Below, one piece after another: positions 42,348 through 49,186 of a stretch of 49,186 nucleotides of DNA; position 1 is the stretch's first letter; each line of letters begins with the position of its first letter. The stretch is taken from assembly GCA_022824315.1 (NCBI GenBank), contig JAJEAC010000075.1, positions 1-49,186 on the forward strand. Reading direction: 5' to 3'. The notes beneath the pieces were generated by a model that saw only the letters and a list, made by a program, of their open reading frames with translations, was not told where the DNA came from and made no database searches. The translations under genes were made by a program, and so were the position numbers. The DNA comes from Silicimonas sp. (GTDB lineage: Bacteria; Pseudomonadota; Alphaproteobacteria; Rhodobacterales; Rhodobacteraceae).

Positions 42348-43919
42348 ATGACACGCCCCAACATCCTCGTCATCCAAGCGGACCAGATGACCGCGCTTTG
42401 CCTGTCTGCCTATGGCAAGCCATACGCGATCACGCCGAACATCGACAAGATGGCCGAAAACGGGACGACGTTTGCCAACAGTTACTGCAACAACCCGGTC
42501 TGCGGCCCCTCGCGCGCCTCGATGATGACCGGGCGCCTGCCATCGGACATCGGAGTCTTTGACAATGGGGCCGAGTTCTTGCCATCCGAGCCGACCTATG
42601 CCCACTACCTGCGGACCCTGGGTTACAAGACCACGCTGTCGGGCAAGATGCACTTTGTCGGACCGGACCAATTGCACGGGTTCGAGGAACGCCTGACCAC
42701 CGACATTTACCCGTCGGATTTCGCCTGGACCATGGACTGGGAAAGGACGGATGAGGCCTACGCGCCCTCGGTGATGAGCCTTCTTAGCGTCGTCGAGGCA
42801 GGCCATTGCCAACGGAACCTGCAACTCGATTACGACGAAGAGGTTTTCGTCGCTGCGCGGAAGGAGCTGTATGACCACGCAAGGTCAACAGACGACCGCC
42901 CGTTCATGCTGCACGTCTCGTTCACCCAGCCGCACAACCCTTTCGTCGCAGGCCGCAAGTACTGGGATATGTACGAGGGCCGCGACATACCGGAACCGGA
43001 AGTGCCCTACATTCCCTACGAGGAAAGGGATCCCTGGTCGCAGCGCTATTTCATGACGATCCGTCAGGACGAATTCGAGATCACGCCCGAACAGCTTTAC
43101 AACTCGCGCCGCGCCTACTTCGCGATGGTTACACACATCGATGAACTGGTCGGCGGGCTGATCGAAACGCTGGAAAGTATCGGGCAGCTTCATAACACCC
43201 ATGTCTTTCTGACCTCGGACCACGGCGAGATGCTGGGCGAGCGCGGCATGTGGTTCAAGTTCAACCCCTACGAGGCTTCGCTGCGCGTGCCGATGATCAT
43301 GCAAGGCCCCGGCGTGAAGGCGGGCCACCGGGAAGAGGCTTTGGCATCGCTGGTCGACCTGCTGCCGACATTTACCGATATCGCCAGCGGCGGAACCTTC
43401 GACGATTTCGTCGCTCCCCGCGATGGACAAAGCCTGTTTAGCCGGCCCGAGCGATACGGACCCGACGACCGGGTCCTTGTCGAATCCACTGGTGAGAGCC
43501 TCTACGGCCCGGCGTTCATCATGATCGAGGGGGCGAAAAAGCTGGTCTACACGCGGACCGATCCCAAGATGTTCTTCGACGTGGAGGAGGATCCCCTCGA
43601 ACTGACCAATCTCGCCGAGGCCCCGGAACATCAGGATCAGATCAACCGCATGTTGTTGGCCATGATGGACCGCTGGGACGAGGCCGACCTTCAAGACCGA
43701 ATCCGCACATCGCAACGCAAGCGTCTCTTTGTCCAGGACGCCATGAAGCACGGGCGGTTTCCGACCTGGGATTTCGGACCCGATTATGACGCCGGAAAGG
43801 TCTATGTCCGCGGTGGCACCGACCCAAGTACGACCGCAACCAAGCAACGCGGGCGTTTCCCTTATGTGCCCGTTACTCCTCCGCAGTTCCCACGTGACAG
43901 CAAGATAAGAAAGTCTTGA
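42348..43919 (+). CDS. formylglycine-dependent sulfatase (choline-sulfatase-like), second copy
   Basis: A 523-residue type I sulfatase, clearly a paralogue of the enzyme at 36407 (shared LSGKMHFxGPDQLHGF and DHGEMLGERGMWFK blocks) but diverged over its whole length. The signature CGPSRASMMTGR starts at Cys 52; PNILVIQADQMTALCL gives the first metal ligands. No signal peptide. Together with the TAXI transporter it suggests uptake of a sulfate ester followed by cytoplasmic hydrolysis. Two paralogues on either side of the transporter may handle differently placed sulfates. Confidence 0.92.
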   Translation: MTRPNILVIQADQMTALCLSAYGKPYAITPNIDKMAENGTTFANSYCNNPVCGPSRASMMTGRLPSDIGVFDNGAEFLPSEPTYAHYLRTLGYKTTLSGKMHFVGPDQLHGFEERLTTDIYPSDFAWTMDWERTDEAYAPSVMSLLSVVEAGHCQRNLQLDYDEEVFVAARKELYDHARSTDDRPFMLHVSFTQPHNPFVAGRKYWDMYEGRDIPEPEVPYIPYEERDPWSQRYFMTIRQDEFEITPEQLYNSRRAYFAMVTHIDELVGGLIETLESIGQLHNTHVFLTSDHGEMLGERGMWFKFNPYEASLRVPMIMQGPGVKAGHREEALASLVDLLPTFTDIASGGTFDDFVAPRDGQSLFSRPERYGPDDRVLVESTGESLYGPAFIMIEGAKKLVYTRTDPKMFFDVEEDPLELTNLAEAPEHQDQINRMLLAMMDRWDEADLQDRIRTSQRKRLFVQDAMKHGRFPTWDFGPDYDAGKVYVRGGTDPSTTATKQRGRFPYVPVTPPQFPRDSKIRKS

Positions 43920-44441
43920 TCGGCTGGCGGGCTGCCGTCCCCTGCAAGCTTGCAAAATCGTGCGTTGCATGGAAGGCCAAATGAACTCTTGGTCGAAACT
44001 GCGTCATCTGCCGCGTCGATCTCCAGCTTCGGACGCTGTGGGCAGAACGCCGCGGAAACGGCGTCCAGAAGGGTCCGGGCGGCACGGGGATTTCCCCGTG
44101 AAATCAGCCGTGTACCACGGCCGCACGGCACCGGAATGCGCGCGGGTATACGCGCTTTTGCAAGGGGTTTCCGGAGCATACATGGAGGCATACGGGGACA
44201 GGGAGCGCCTGGAGGGTGACAGGCACCCTAGGTGAGGGTGTTGCATTAATCGCATTCTCGACCACCTTGGGCAATGTGACCGACGACATCAATCTCCAAT
44301 ACCTGGAATTACTCTCCGCCAAATGATGCCACAAGCGTCAGCCGGTGTGTCGTTCACTTTCCCGGATCAGGGTGGTCTATAAGTGGTTTGAAAAATACGT
44401 CCGTTCCGACCAATGATGCAGACCATTTGTGGGAGGCCTTC
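43920..44441. other. gene-free stretch with several small hairpins
   Basis: I see no supportable gene. A perfect palindrome, TGCAAGCTTGCA, lies at 43943-43954, 23 bases after the sulfatase stop. Three stem-loops follow: ACGCCG/CGGCGT at 44047-44064, CACGGGG/CCCCGTG at 44083-44100 and AGGGTG/CACCCT at 44213-44229. They could be part of a structured transcript or degraded sequence; no known RNA family is recognised. The MocR promoter probably lies at 44360-44440. Confidence 0.4.
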
Positions 44442-45932
44442 ATGAAGAATGCGGCTGGTGCCATCCTGTCCTCAATCAAGCTGGATCGGGAAGCCAAAAC
44501 TGGAATGAGCGTTCAGCTCTACCTGGCCTTGCGAGAAATCCTCCTCTCCGGAGGATTGCGCGCGGGCGAGCGGCTCCCGGCGACACGGACCCTGGCAAAT
44601 GAAACTGGGGTCTCCCGCACGACCGTCATTGATGCGGTTGATCGGCTCGTGTCCGAGGGGATGTTGGAAACGCGAGTCGGGGCCGGAACATTCGTCACAG
44701 ACTCTTTGGAAAAGCAGAGGCCCTCGATGAATGTCGCGCCGCCGGAATCGCGAAACCTGCCAAAGCCTCGTGTATCCTACACAATAAGCCACGCAAACGA
44801 GAGATTTGCCAATCGCGCGTGGTTGCCACATCGTGCAGGGGCATTCGTGACGGCCTTGCCGGCACTGGACGCGTTTCCGATGGCGCATTGGTCACGCATT
44901 TCTGCTCGGCATTTGCGAGGGGATCGAAGCAACGTCATGGGGTATGGTGAGCCAAAGGGCTATGCCCCATTGCGCCGAGCAATCGCGACGCATCTAAGAG
45001 CACTGAAAGGGATCAGTTGTGACCCCGAGCAAATCTATATCACGACCGGCGCGCAGCACGCGTTTTCACTTATCGGCCGCCTGTTCTTGAATCCCGGAGA
45101 CAAGGTCTGGATCGAAAACCCGGGCGCGTCCGGTGCGCGCAATGCGCTTTTGTCCGAGGGCGCTGATCTAGTGCCTGTCAGCGTCGACAGCGAAGGTATC
45201 AGTGTCGAAGAAGGTCTAAAGAAAGCGCCCCATTTCAGATTGGCGTTTGTGACGCCTTCGCATCAGCAGCCGCTTGGGACCCTGCTGTCGCTTGCGCGCC
45301 GGTTCGCTCTCTTGCAGGCAGCTGAAGACGCGCAGGCCTTTGTCATTGAAGATGACTACGACGGGGAATTCTATTTTGGAAACTCCCCTCAGCCCGCGTT
45401 GAGGAGTATAGATTGCAATGAACGTGTCATATATGTTGGCACCTTTTCGAAATCTCTCTTTCCGTCTCTTCGCCTGGGATTCACTGTAGTTCCACAACGC
45501 ATGGTGGAGTCTTTCGACAGGCTGTTTTCATATTGGGTCAGTGGCCCGCCAACGGTGAATCAGGCAATCGTGGCCGACTTCATGGACGAGGGTCACTTTT
45601 CGACACACATCCGATTGATGCGTCGGCTCTACGTGGCGCGCTACGAAACTTTGCTTGACGCCTCTCAGTCGCTTCAGGGGGCCGTCGAAGTTCAGCGGAC
45701 GTCAGGTGGATTTCACACGCCTGCCTTTGTTGCGCCGGATGTGGACGAGCACAAAGTCGTCACCCAGGCCGCCAAGGAAAACATCAGCCTACCGCCACTG
45801 AGTCGCTATTGCCTGGCCCCTGCTTCCCAGCATGGTTTCGTCCTCGGATTCGGGAGCGCCACCCCAGATGAAATTCGACACGGGATTGAGGTGATCCGAA
45901 ATCTCCCAGAGATTCGGAGAAAATTGGCCTGA
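44442..45932 (+). CDS. MocR-type regulator (GntR HTH fused to PLP aminotransferase domain)
   Basis: A 496-residue fusion. The N-terminal GntR winged helix reads LRAGERLPATRTLANETGVS then RTTVIDAVDRLVSEGMLETR. The fold-I aminotransferase domain follows with GYGEPKGYAPLRRAIATHL, the aromatic/Asp region FVIEDDYDGEFYF and the PLP lysine in YVGTFSKSLFPSLRLGF. Such regulators sense PLP or amino compounds. The ATG at 44442 has GGGAGG before it and is preferred to the TTG at 44388. It lies directly before an operon for an enolase-superfamily enzyme and an amine-type FAD oxidoreductase, consistent with control of amine or amino-acid catabolism. Confidence 0.94.
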   Translation: MKNAAGAILSSIKLDREAKTGMSVQLYLALREILLSGGLRAGERLPATRTLANETGVSRTTVIDAVDRLVSEGMLETRVGAGTFVTDSLEKQRPSMNVAPPESRNLPKPRVSYTISHANERFANRAWLPHRAGAFVTALPALDAFPMAHWSRISARHLRGDRSNVMGYGEPKGYAPLRRAIATHLRALKGISCDPEQIYITTGAQHAFSLIGRLFLNPGDKVWIENPGASGARNALLSEGADLVPVSVDSEGISVEEGLKKAPHFRLAFVTPSHQQPLGTLLSLARRFALLQAAEDAQAFVIEDDYDGEFYFGNSPQPALRSIDCNERVIYVGTFSKSLFPSLRLGFTVVPQRMVESFDRLFSYWVSGPPTVNQAIVADFMDEGHFSTHIRLMRRLYVARYETLLDASQSLQGAVEVQRTSGGFHTPAFVAPDVDEHKVVTQAAKENISLPPLSRYCLAPASQHGFVLGFGSATPDEIRHGIEVIRNLPEIRRKLA

Positions 45933-46098
45933 TACTCCATTGGCTCAGGAGCCTTTTTTAGCGTGGAGCTCAAAAAGGGGCGCAATGCTGACATAGGCCT
46001 CTTTCGAAAGATTGGCACGCCGCACCTTCGGTGGGCGCCTGAAGGATGGAAAGATATTTTGCTAGTCGTGGAAGAACTGAAAACGAGGGAGGAACAGC

Positions 46099-46252
46099 CG
46101 TGACCGGAGTATTGAGCTTTGAAGCGCTTAATGTACAGGTCGAGGCCGAGGAGGTTGACACCGCGCTGATTTGCCTGGTCGACATGGAGGGGTGGCTGGC
46201 GGGTAAAGGACAACGTCTCTGCCGTAGCAGGCGCGAGTTCGAATTTGTCTGA
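46099..46252 (+). pseudogene. glutamine-synthetase-like N-terminal remnant (PuuA type)
   Basis: Starting at GTG 46099 with GAGG upstream, the 50-residue frame reads VLSFEALNVQVEAEEVDTAL, then ICLVDMEGWLAGKGQRLC and a stop. Gamma-glutamyl-amine synthetases start with a similar ...VDTVLVxxxDMQGRLxGKR motif. The essential Arg of GRL is changed to Trp and the remaining 400 residues are absent. In intact loci a PuuA-like ligase often precedes a PuuB-like oxidase, as here (47572), so the remnant hints at a lost gamma-glutamyl pathway. Confidence 0.55.
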
Positions 46253-46285
46253 CACCACCATCTGGCGGATCGGCCGATGTCGCCA

Positions 46286-46332
46286 AATTGGTCATTTTGA
46301 TTGTTCAGAACGGTTCTACAATTCAACCAATT
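46286..46332. promoter_or_regulatory. nested inverted repeats upstream of the MR/MLE operon
   Basis: AATTGGT (46286-46292) and ACCAATT (46326-46332) are perfect inverted arms. Between them lies AGAACGGTTCT (46307-46317), a dyad with a single central base. They sit 85-130 bases upstream of the TTG start and are candidates for MocR binding or an upstream promoter. Confidence 0.45.
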
Positions 46333-46416
46333 GTCGTGATGGAGTGACCGATAGTACATTGCGCACCGTTTGCGCTGTGGCAGCCAGAAATTTCAAGTAT
46401 CCCGGAGCAGCCCAAA

Positions 46417-47526
46417 TTGAAAATTGCATCCATCGAGACATTTTCGACGCGCTTCGTCGGTTTGGTTCGGATCACGGCGGACACCGGAGATCAGGGCTGG
46501 GGGCAGGTTTCAACCTATCACTCGGATATCAGTGCCGAGGTTTTGCACCGTCAGGTCGCGCCCCATGCGCTCGGGCAGGAAATTTCCGACCTGTCTGGGC
46601 TGGGCGATCTACTGGACCGAATCTACGAAACACAGCACAAGTTTCCTGGCTCCTACATGTGTCGCGCGCTTGGCGGGCTTGATACGGCTATTTGGGATTT
46701 GCATGGCAAGGTCGCGGAAAAGCCTGTCGTGGAATTGCTCGGCGGGACGGTCGGCGCAGTCCGAGCCTACGCGTCAAGCATGAAACGGGACATTACGCCC
46801 ACAGACGAACTTGCGCGCTTTCTGAAGCTGCGCGACGACCGCGGATTTGACGCATTCAAGTTCCGTGTAGGTGCCGAGGTTGGACGCAACCGGGACGAAT
46901 GGCCGGGCCGCACGGAAGAGATCATTCCTGCGATGCGGTGCGGGTTGGGGGACGACGTCACCCTGCTGGCGGACGCGAACAGCTGTTACACCGCCGAGCG
47001 CGCCATCGAAGTGGGCAAGTTGCTTGTGGACAACTCCGTGACGCATTTCGAAGAACCTTGTCCCTATTGGGATCACGACGCGACACAGCGGGTGACGCAG
47101 GCGCTTTCGATTGACGTAACAGGCGGCGAGCAAGACCACGACCTGATGCTTTGGAAATACATGATCCGCAATCACATCGTGGACATCGTGCAGCCCGACA
47201 TCTGTTATGTCGGAGGCATCGAGCGTGCCCTTCGCGTTGCCCGCATGGCGCAGGATGCCGGGCTGCGCTGTACGCCCCATGCGGCAAACCTCTCTCTGGT
47301 CACGATTTTTACCGCGCATGTTCTGCGTGCCATCGAGAACGCTGGTGATTACCTTGAGTTCTCGATTGAGGTCGAAGACTACTACCCTTGGCAGCTTGGT
47401 ATCTATACCGACTATCCGCAAGTACGTGACGGCAAGTTTCAACTGAGCGAGAGGCCCGGGTGGGGTGTCGAAATCGAGCCGGAATGGCTGGCTAAAGCCA
47501 CCTATCAGATCAGCGAGTGCGAATGA
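46417..47526 (+). CDS. enolase-superfamily (mandelate racemase/muconate lactonizing) enzyme
   Basis: A 369-residue MR/MLE-type enzyme. Key residues: K-x-R in DAFKFRVGAE (mandelate-racemase-like KFR instead of KxK), Asp in TLLADANSCY, Glu in THFEEPCPYW, Glu in DVTGGEQDHD, QPDICYVGG, and His in RCTPHAANLS. The reaction is proton abstraction from a carboxylate substrate (dehydration or racemisation). The start is TTG at 46417; GGAG lies upstream. It shares little detail with the enzyme at 32396. It is followed by a DAO-type oxidoreductase, so it may process a hydroxy or amino acid made by that pathway. Confidence 0.91.
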   Translation: MKIASIETFSTRFVGLVRITADTGDQGWGQVSTYHSDISAEVLHRQVAPHALGQEISDLSGLGDLLDRIYETQHKFPGSYMCRALGGLDTAIWDLHGKVAEKPVVELLGGTVGAVRAYASSMKRDITPTDELARFLKLRDDRGFDAFKFRVGAEVGRNRDEWPGRTEEIIPAMRCGLGDDVTLLADANSCYTAERAIEVGKLLVDNSVTHFEEPCPYWDHDATQRVTQALSIDVTGGEQDHDLMLWKYMIRNHIVDIVQPDICYVGGIERALRVARMAQDAGLRCTPHAANLSLVTIFTAHVLRAIENAGDYLEFSIEVEDYYPWQLGIYTDYPQVRDGKFQLSERPGWGVEIEPEWLAKATYQISECE

Positions 47527-47571
47527 TCTCGACAACTGACGGCTGGCCACGCAGTCCTGAGGAAAATCACC

Positions 47572-48873
47572 TTGAAGAGTGACGGCATTTTCACACACGA
47601 CTATAAGGAAACGGCATACTGGTGGGATGAGGTGCCTGCGCCAGAGGCGGGGACAACCCTTCCGACTTCCAAATTGGACGTCGTGATCATCGGGTCGGGT
47701 TACACGGGACTTTGTGCAGGCATCCAGACAGCGCGGGGTGGACGCGAAACGCTTATCCTCGATGCTGAACGCATCGGTTGGGGCTGCAGTTCGCGCAATG
47801 GCGGTCAGGTGTCGGGGCTACTGAAACCTTCGTTGACGGATTTGTCCAAGAAATACGGACCGGACCTTGCCTTGCGGATCTTGCAGGAAGGCACTCATTC
47901 GCTCGAATTTCTCAAGGACTTCATTGCCGAAGAGGGCATCGAGTGTGACGTGCGACTGAACGGCAAGTTTCGGGCGGCGCACAGCCCTGCTCAGTATGAC
48001 GCGATGGCAAAAAAATACGCGAGACAGGTCAATGGGCTGGAACTGGACGTCGATATGGTCCCAAGGGCCGAACAGCGCAGCGAGATTGGCAGCGACGCCT
48101 ATTACGGCGGCGCGGTTATCCACGCACATTTCGGGCTCCATCCCGCGAAATATCACGATGAACTCGTCGCACGCGCACGATCCGCAGGTGCCGATCTGGT
48201 CGCGTTCTGTCCGGTCACCGGGATCGAGAAAAGGGGCAACATCTTTGTCATCAAGACGGCAAAAGGTTGTGTCGAAGCGCGCGACGTCATTATCGCCACC
48301 AGCGGTTATACAGACAAATCTCTGCCTTGGCATCGTCGCAGGGTCATTCCAATCGGCAGCTACATGATTGCGACCGAGGAACTAGACGAAAGCGTCGTGA
48401 ATGAGATCTTTCCGAACGATCGCATCGTCACGGATTCGCGCAAGCTGGTCTATTACTATCGCGCGTCGCCAGATCGCCGCCGCATCCTCTTCGGTGGCCG
48501 TGTCTCATTGCGTGAAACCAATTCCAAGGTTAGTTCGCCGCTCCTGCGCGACGAGATGGTCAAGCTCTTTCCACAGATCGGCGATGTCCGTGTCAGCCAC
48601 GGTTGGATGGGATATGTCGATTTTACTTTTGACTCGATGCCGCACATAGGCGTCCATGACGGCATGCATTATGCCCTCGGATATTGTGGGTCGGGGATCG
48701 CAACGGCCAGCTATCTTGGCATGAAGGTTGGGAAAAAAGTAATCGGCGATCCGGATGGGGCAACACCGCTTGATCAAACGGGATTTGATACACGCCCGCT
48801 CTATTACGGAAAACCATGGTTCTTGGCTCCTTCGGTTCACTACTATCGCTGGGTGGACAAGTTGGGCCGCTAG
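47572..48873 (+). CDS. FAD-dependent oxidoreductase, DAO/PuuB type
   Basis: A 433-residue flavoprotein of the D-amino-acid oxidase (DAO) superfamily. The N-terminus ETAYWWDEVPAPEAG resembles gamma-glutamylputrescine oxidase and glycine-oxidase-like proteins. The FAD motif is VVIIGSGYTGLCAGIQTARG, followed by GWGCSSRNGGQVSG. The C-terminal MGYVDFTFDSMPHIGVHDG and ALGYCGSGIATASYLG complete the family pattern. The start is TTG at 47572 with GAGG upstream. It likely oxidises a secondary or primary amine using FAD; the MocR gene upstream supports an amine substrate. Confidence 0.9.
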   Translation: MKSDGIFTHDYKETAYWWDEVPAPEAGTTLPTSKLDVVIIGSGYTGLCAGIQTARGGRETLILDAERIGWGCSSRNGGQVSGLLKPSLTDLSKKYGPDLALRILQEGTHSLEFLKDFIAEEGIECDVRLNGKFRAAHSPAQYDAMAKKYARQVNGLELDVDMVPRAEQRSEIGSDAYYGGAVIHAHFGLHPAKYHDELVARARSAGADLVAFCPVTGIEKRGNIFVIKTAKGCVEARDVIIATSGYTDKSLPWHRRRVIPIGSYMIATEELDESVVNEIFPNDRIVTDSRKLVYYYRASPDRRRILFGGRVSLRETNSKVSSPLLRDEMVKLFPQIGDVRVSHGWMGYVDFTFDSMPHIGVHDGMHYALGYCGSGIATASYLGMKVGKKVIGDPDGATPLDQTGFDTRPLYYGKPWFLAPSVHYYRWVDKLGR

Positions 48874-49025
48874 AAAATGGACTGCTAGATAGGTCAAATT
48901 GGCTATTTTTTGAAGGTCCAGTTTGCGTGAAGGTAGACCGCATGAAGTTTGCGTAAGTCGCGTTTGAAAAGACCGCGACAGCCCTGTTTCAAATCGAAAC
49001 AAGAAACCTGAACGGGAGGAAAAGA

Positions 49026-49067
49026 TGTTCAAACGTCTACTTAATCCGAACTTCCAGCCGACCTGAG
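49026..49067 (+). pseudogene. 13-codon start of a lost gene behind a strong ribosome-binding site
   Basis: GGGAGGAAAAG followed by ATG gives an excellent start site, but the frame reads only MFKRLLNPNFQPT before TGA. M-F-K-R-L-L is a common opening of exported binding proteins. The frame runs straight into sequence of the opposite-strand fragment at 49038, so the original gene was probably cut by a deletion. A leader peptide is the alternative. Confidence 0.4.
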
Positions 49068-49180
49068 CGCATCTCTCTCGGAAAGTGAAGCTTTTTCAGT
49101 GTGTTGTCCGGGATTTGCCTGGTCTTGAGGTCAAAATACATGCCCATGTAAGATGCGGACGGTTCCGGAAGACAGAATCT
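49038..49180 (-). pseudogene. possible thioesterase-like C-terminal fragment
   Basis: The minus-strand frame is open from an in-frame TGA at 49181-49183 to TAG at 49038-49040 and reads SASYMGMYFDLKTRQIPDN, then LKKLHFPREMRSGRLEVRIK. The MYFDLxTRxxxP segment is similar to the end of 4HBT-fold thioesterases found in roseobacters. Only 47 codons remain between stops and no start is evident. Identification is weak; the frame may continue beyond the window after a break. Confidence 0.3.
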
Positions 49181-49186
49181 TCAATG

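Noticed and set aside
48920-48954. Direct repeat AGTTTGCGT (two copies, 26-bp period)
   Set aside because: Nine bases occurring twice is weak; there is no third copy or link to a gene start.
1-49186. CRISPR array
   Set aside because: No series of regularly spaced identical repeats of 24-40 bases was seen, and no cas genes.

Overview
The window looks like an accessory region of a GC-rich alphaproteobacterium, most likely a marine Rhodobacteraceae (Roseobacter-type) genome or large replicon. This rests on protein families seen together: a TAXI-type TRAP transporter with a fused permease, several GMC oxidoreductases, enolase-superfamily dehydratases, a MocR regulator and a RepC-like plasmid remnant. 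The taxonomic call is inference; there is no rRNA or marker gene to prove it.

Layout. 0-3.1 kb: a protein tail, a decayed ORF, two overlapping tyrosine recombinases and tRNA-Gln(TTG). 3.2-4.7 kb: CueO-like multicopper oxidase. 4.9-5.7 kb: remnants of an oligopeptide ABC ATPase and of nhaA joined at about 5140. 6.1-17.7 kb: a divergent glycoside regulon. The minus arm runs binding protein, ABC ATPase, permease, broken SDR, PhyH dioxygenase, GH31. The plus arm runs GH13 glucosidase, LacI regulator, a PanB-like protein without key active-site residues, a membrane di-iron (desaturase/MocD-like) oxygenase and a MocE-like Rieske ferredoxin. Two near-identical palindromes sit in front of the two arms and are the obvious LacI operators.

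18.5-26.6 kb: a TetR-linked organosulfate cluster (GMC oxidoreductase, glutathione transferase, SdsA-like alkyl sulfatase, TetR, ASST-like propeller protein, truncated TRAP permease, second glutathione transferase). The same 14-bp dyad precedes both plus-strand transcription units. 26.6-32.4 kb: a mobile and defence graveyard with an intact HipBA-type pair, a dead HEPN-linked nucleotidyltransferase, a RepC-like tail, an AbiEi antitoxin with a frameshifted AbiEii partner, an IS1634-like transposase tail and a Toprim fragment.

32.4-43.9 kb: a second organosulfate/sugar-acid cluster. A GntR regulator and enolase-superfamily enzyme diverge from GMC dehydrogenase, an aldehyde dehydrogenase C-terminal piece, sulfatase, ROK regulator, TAXI-TRAP permease and receptor, and a second sulfatase. 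44.4-48.9 kb: MocR regulator, glutamine-synthetase-like remnant, a second enolase-superfamily enzyme and a DAO-type FAD oxidoreductase. The right edge is another broken junction.

Two themes stand out. First, uptake and stripping of decorated small molecules: sulfate esters by three sulfatases of two folds, and possibly O-methyl groups by the MocDE-like pair, each linked to its own transporter or regulator. Second, heavy gene decay: about ten truncated or frameshifted genes lie between intact operons. Some single-base breaks could be assembly errors; the truncations cannot.
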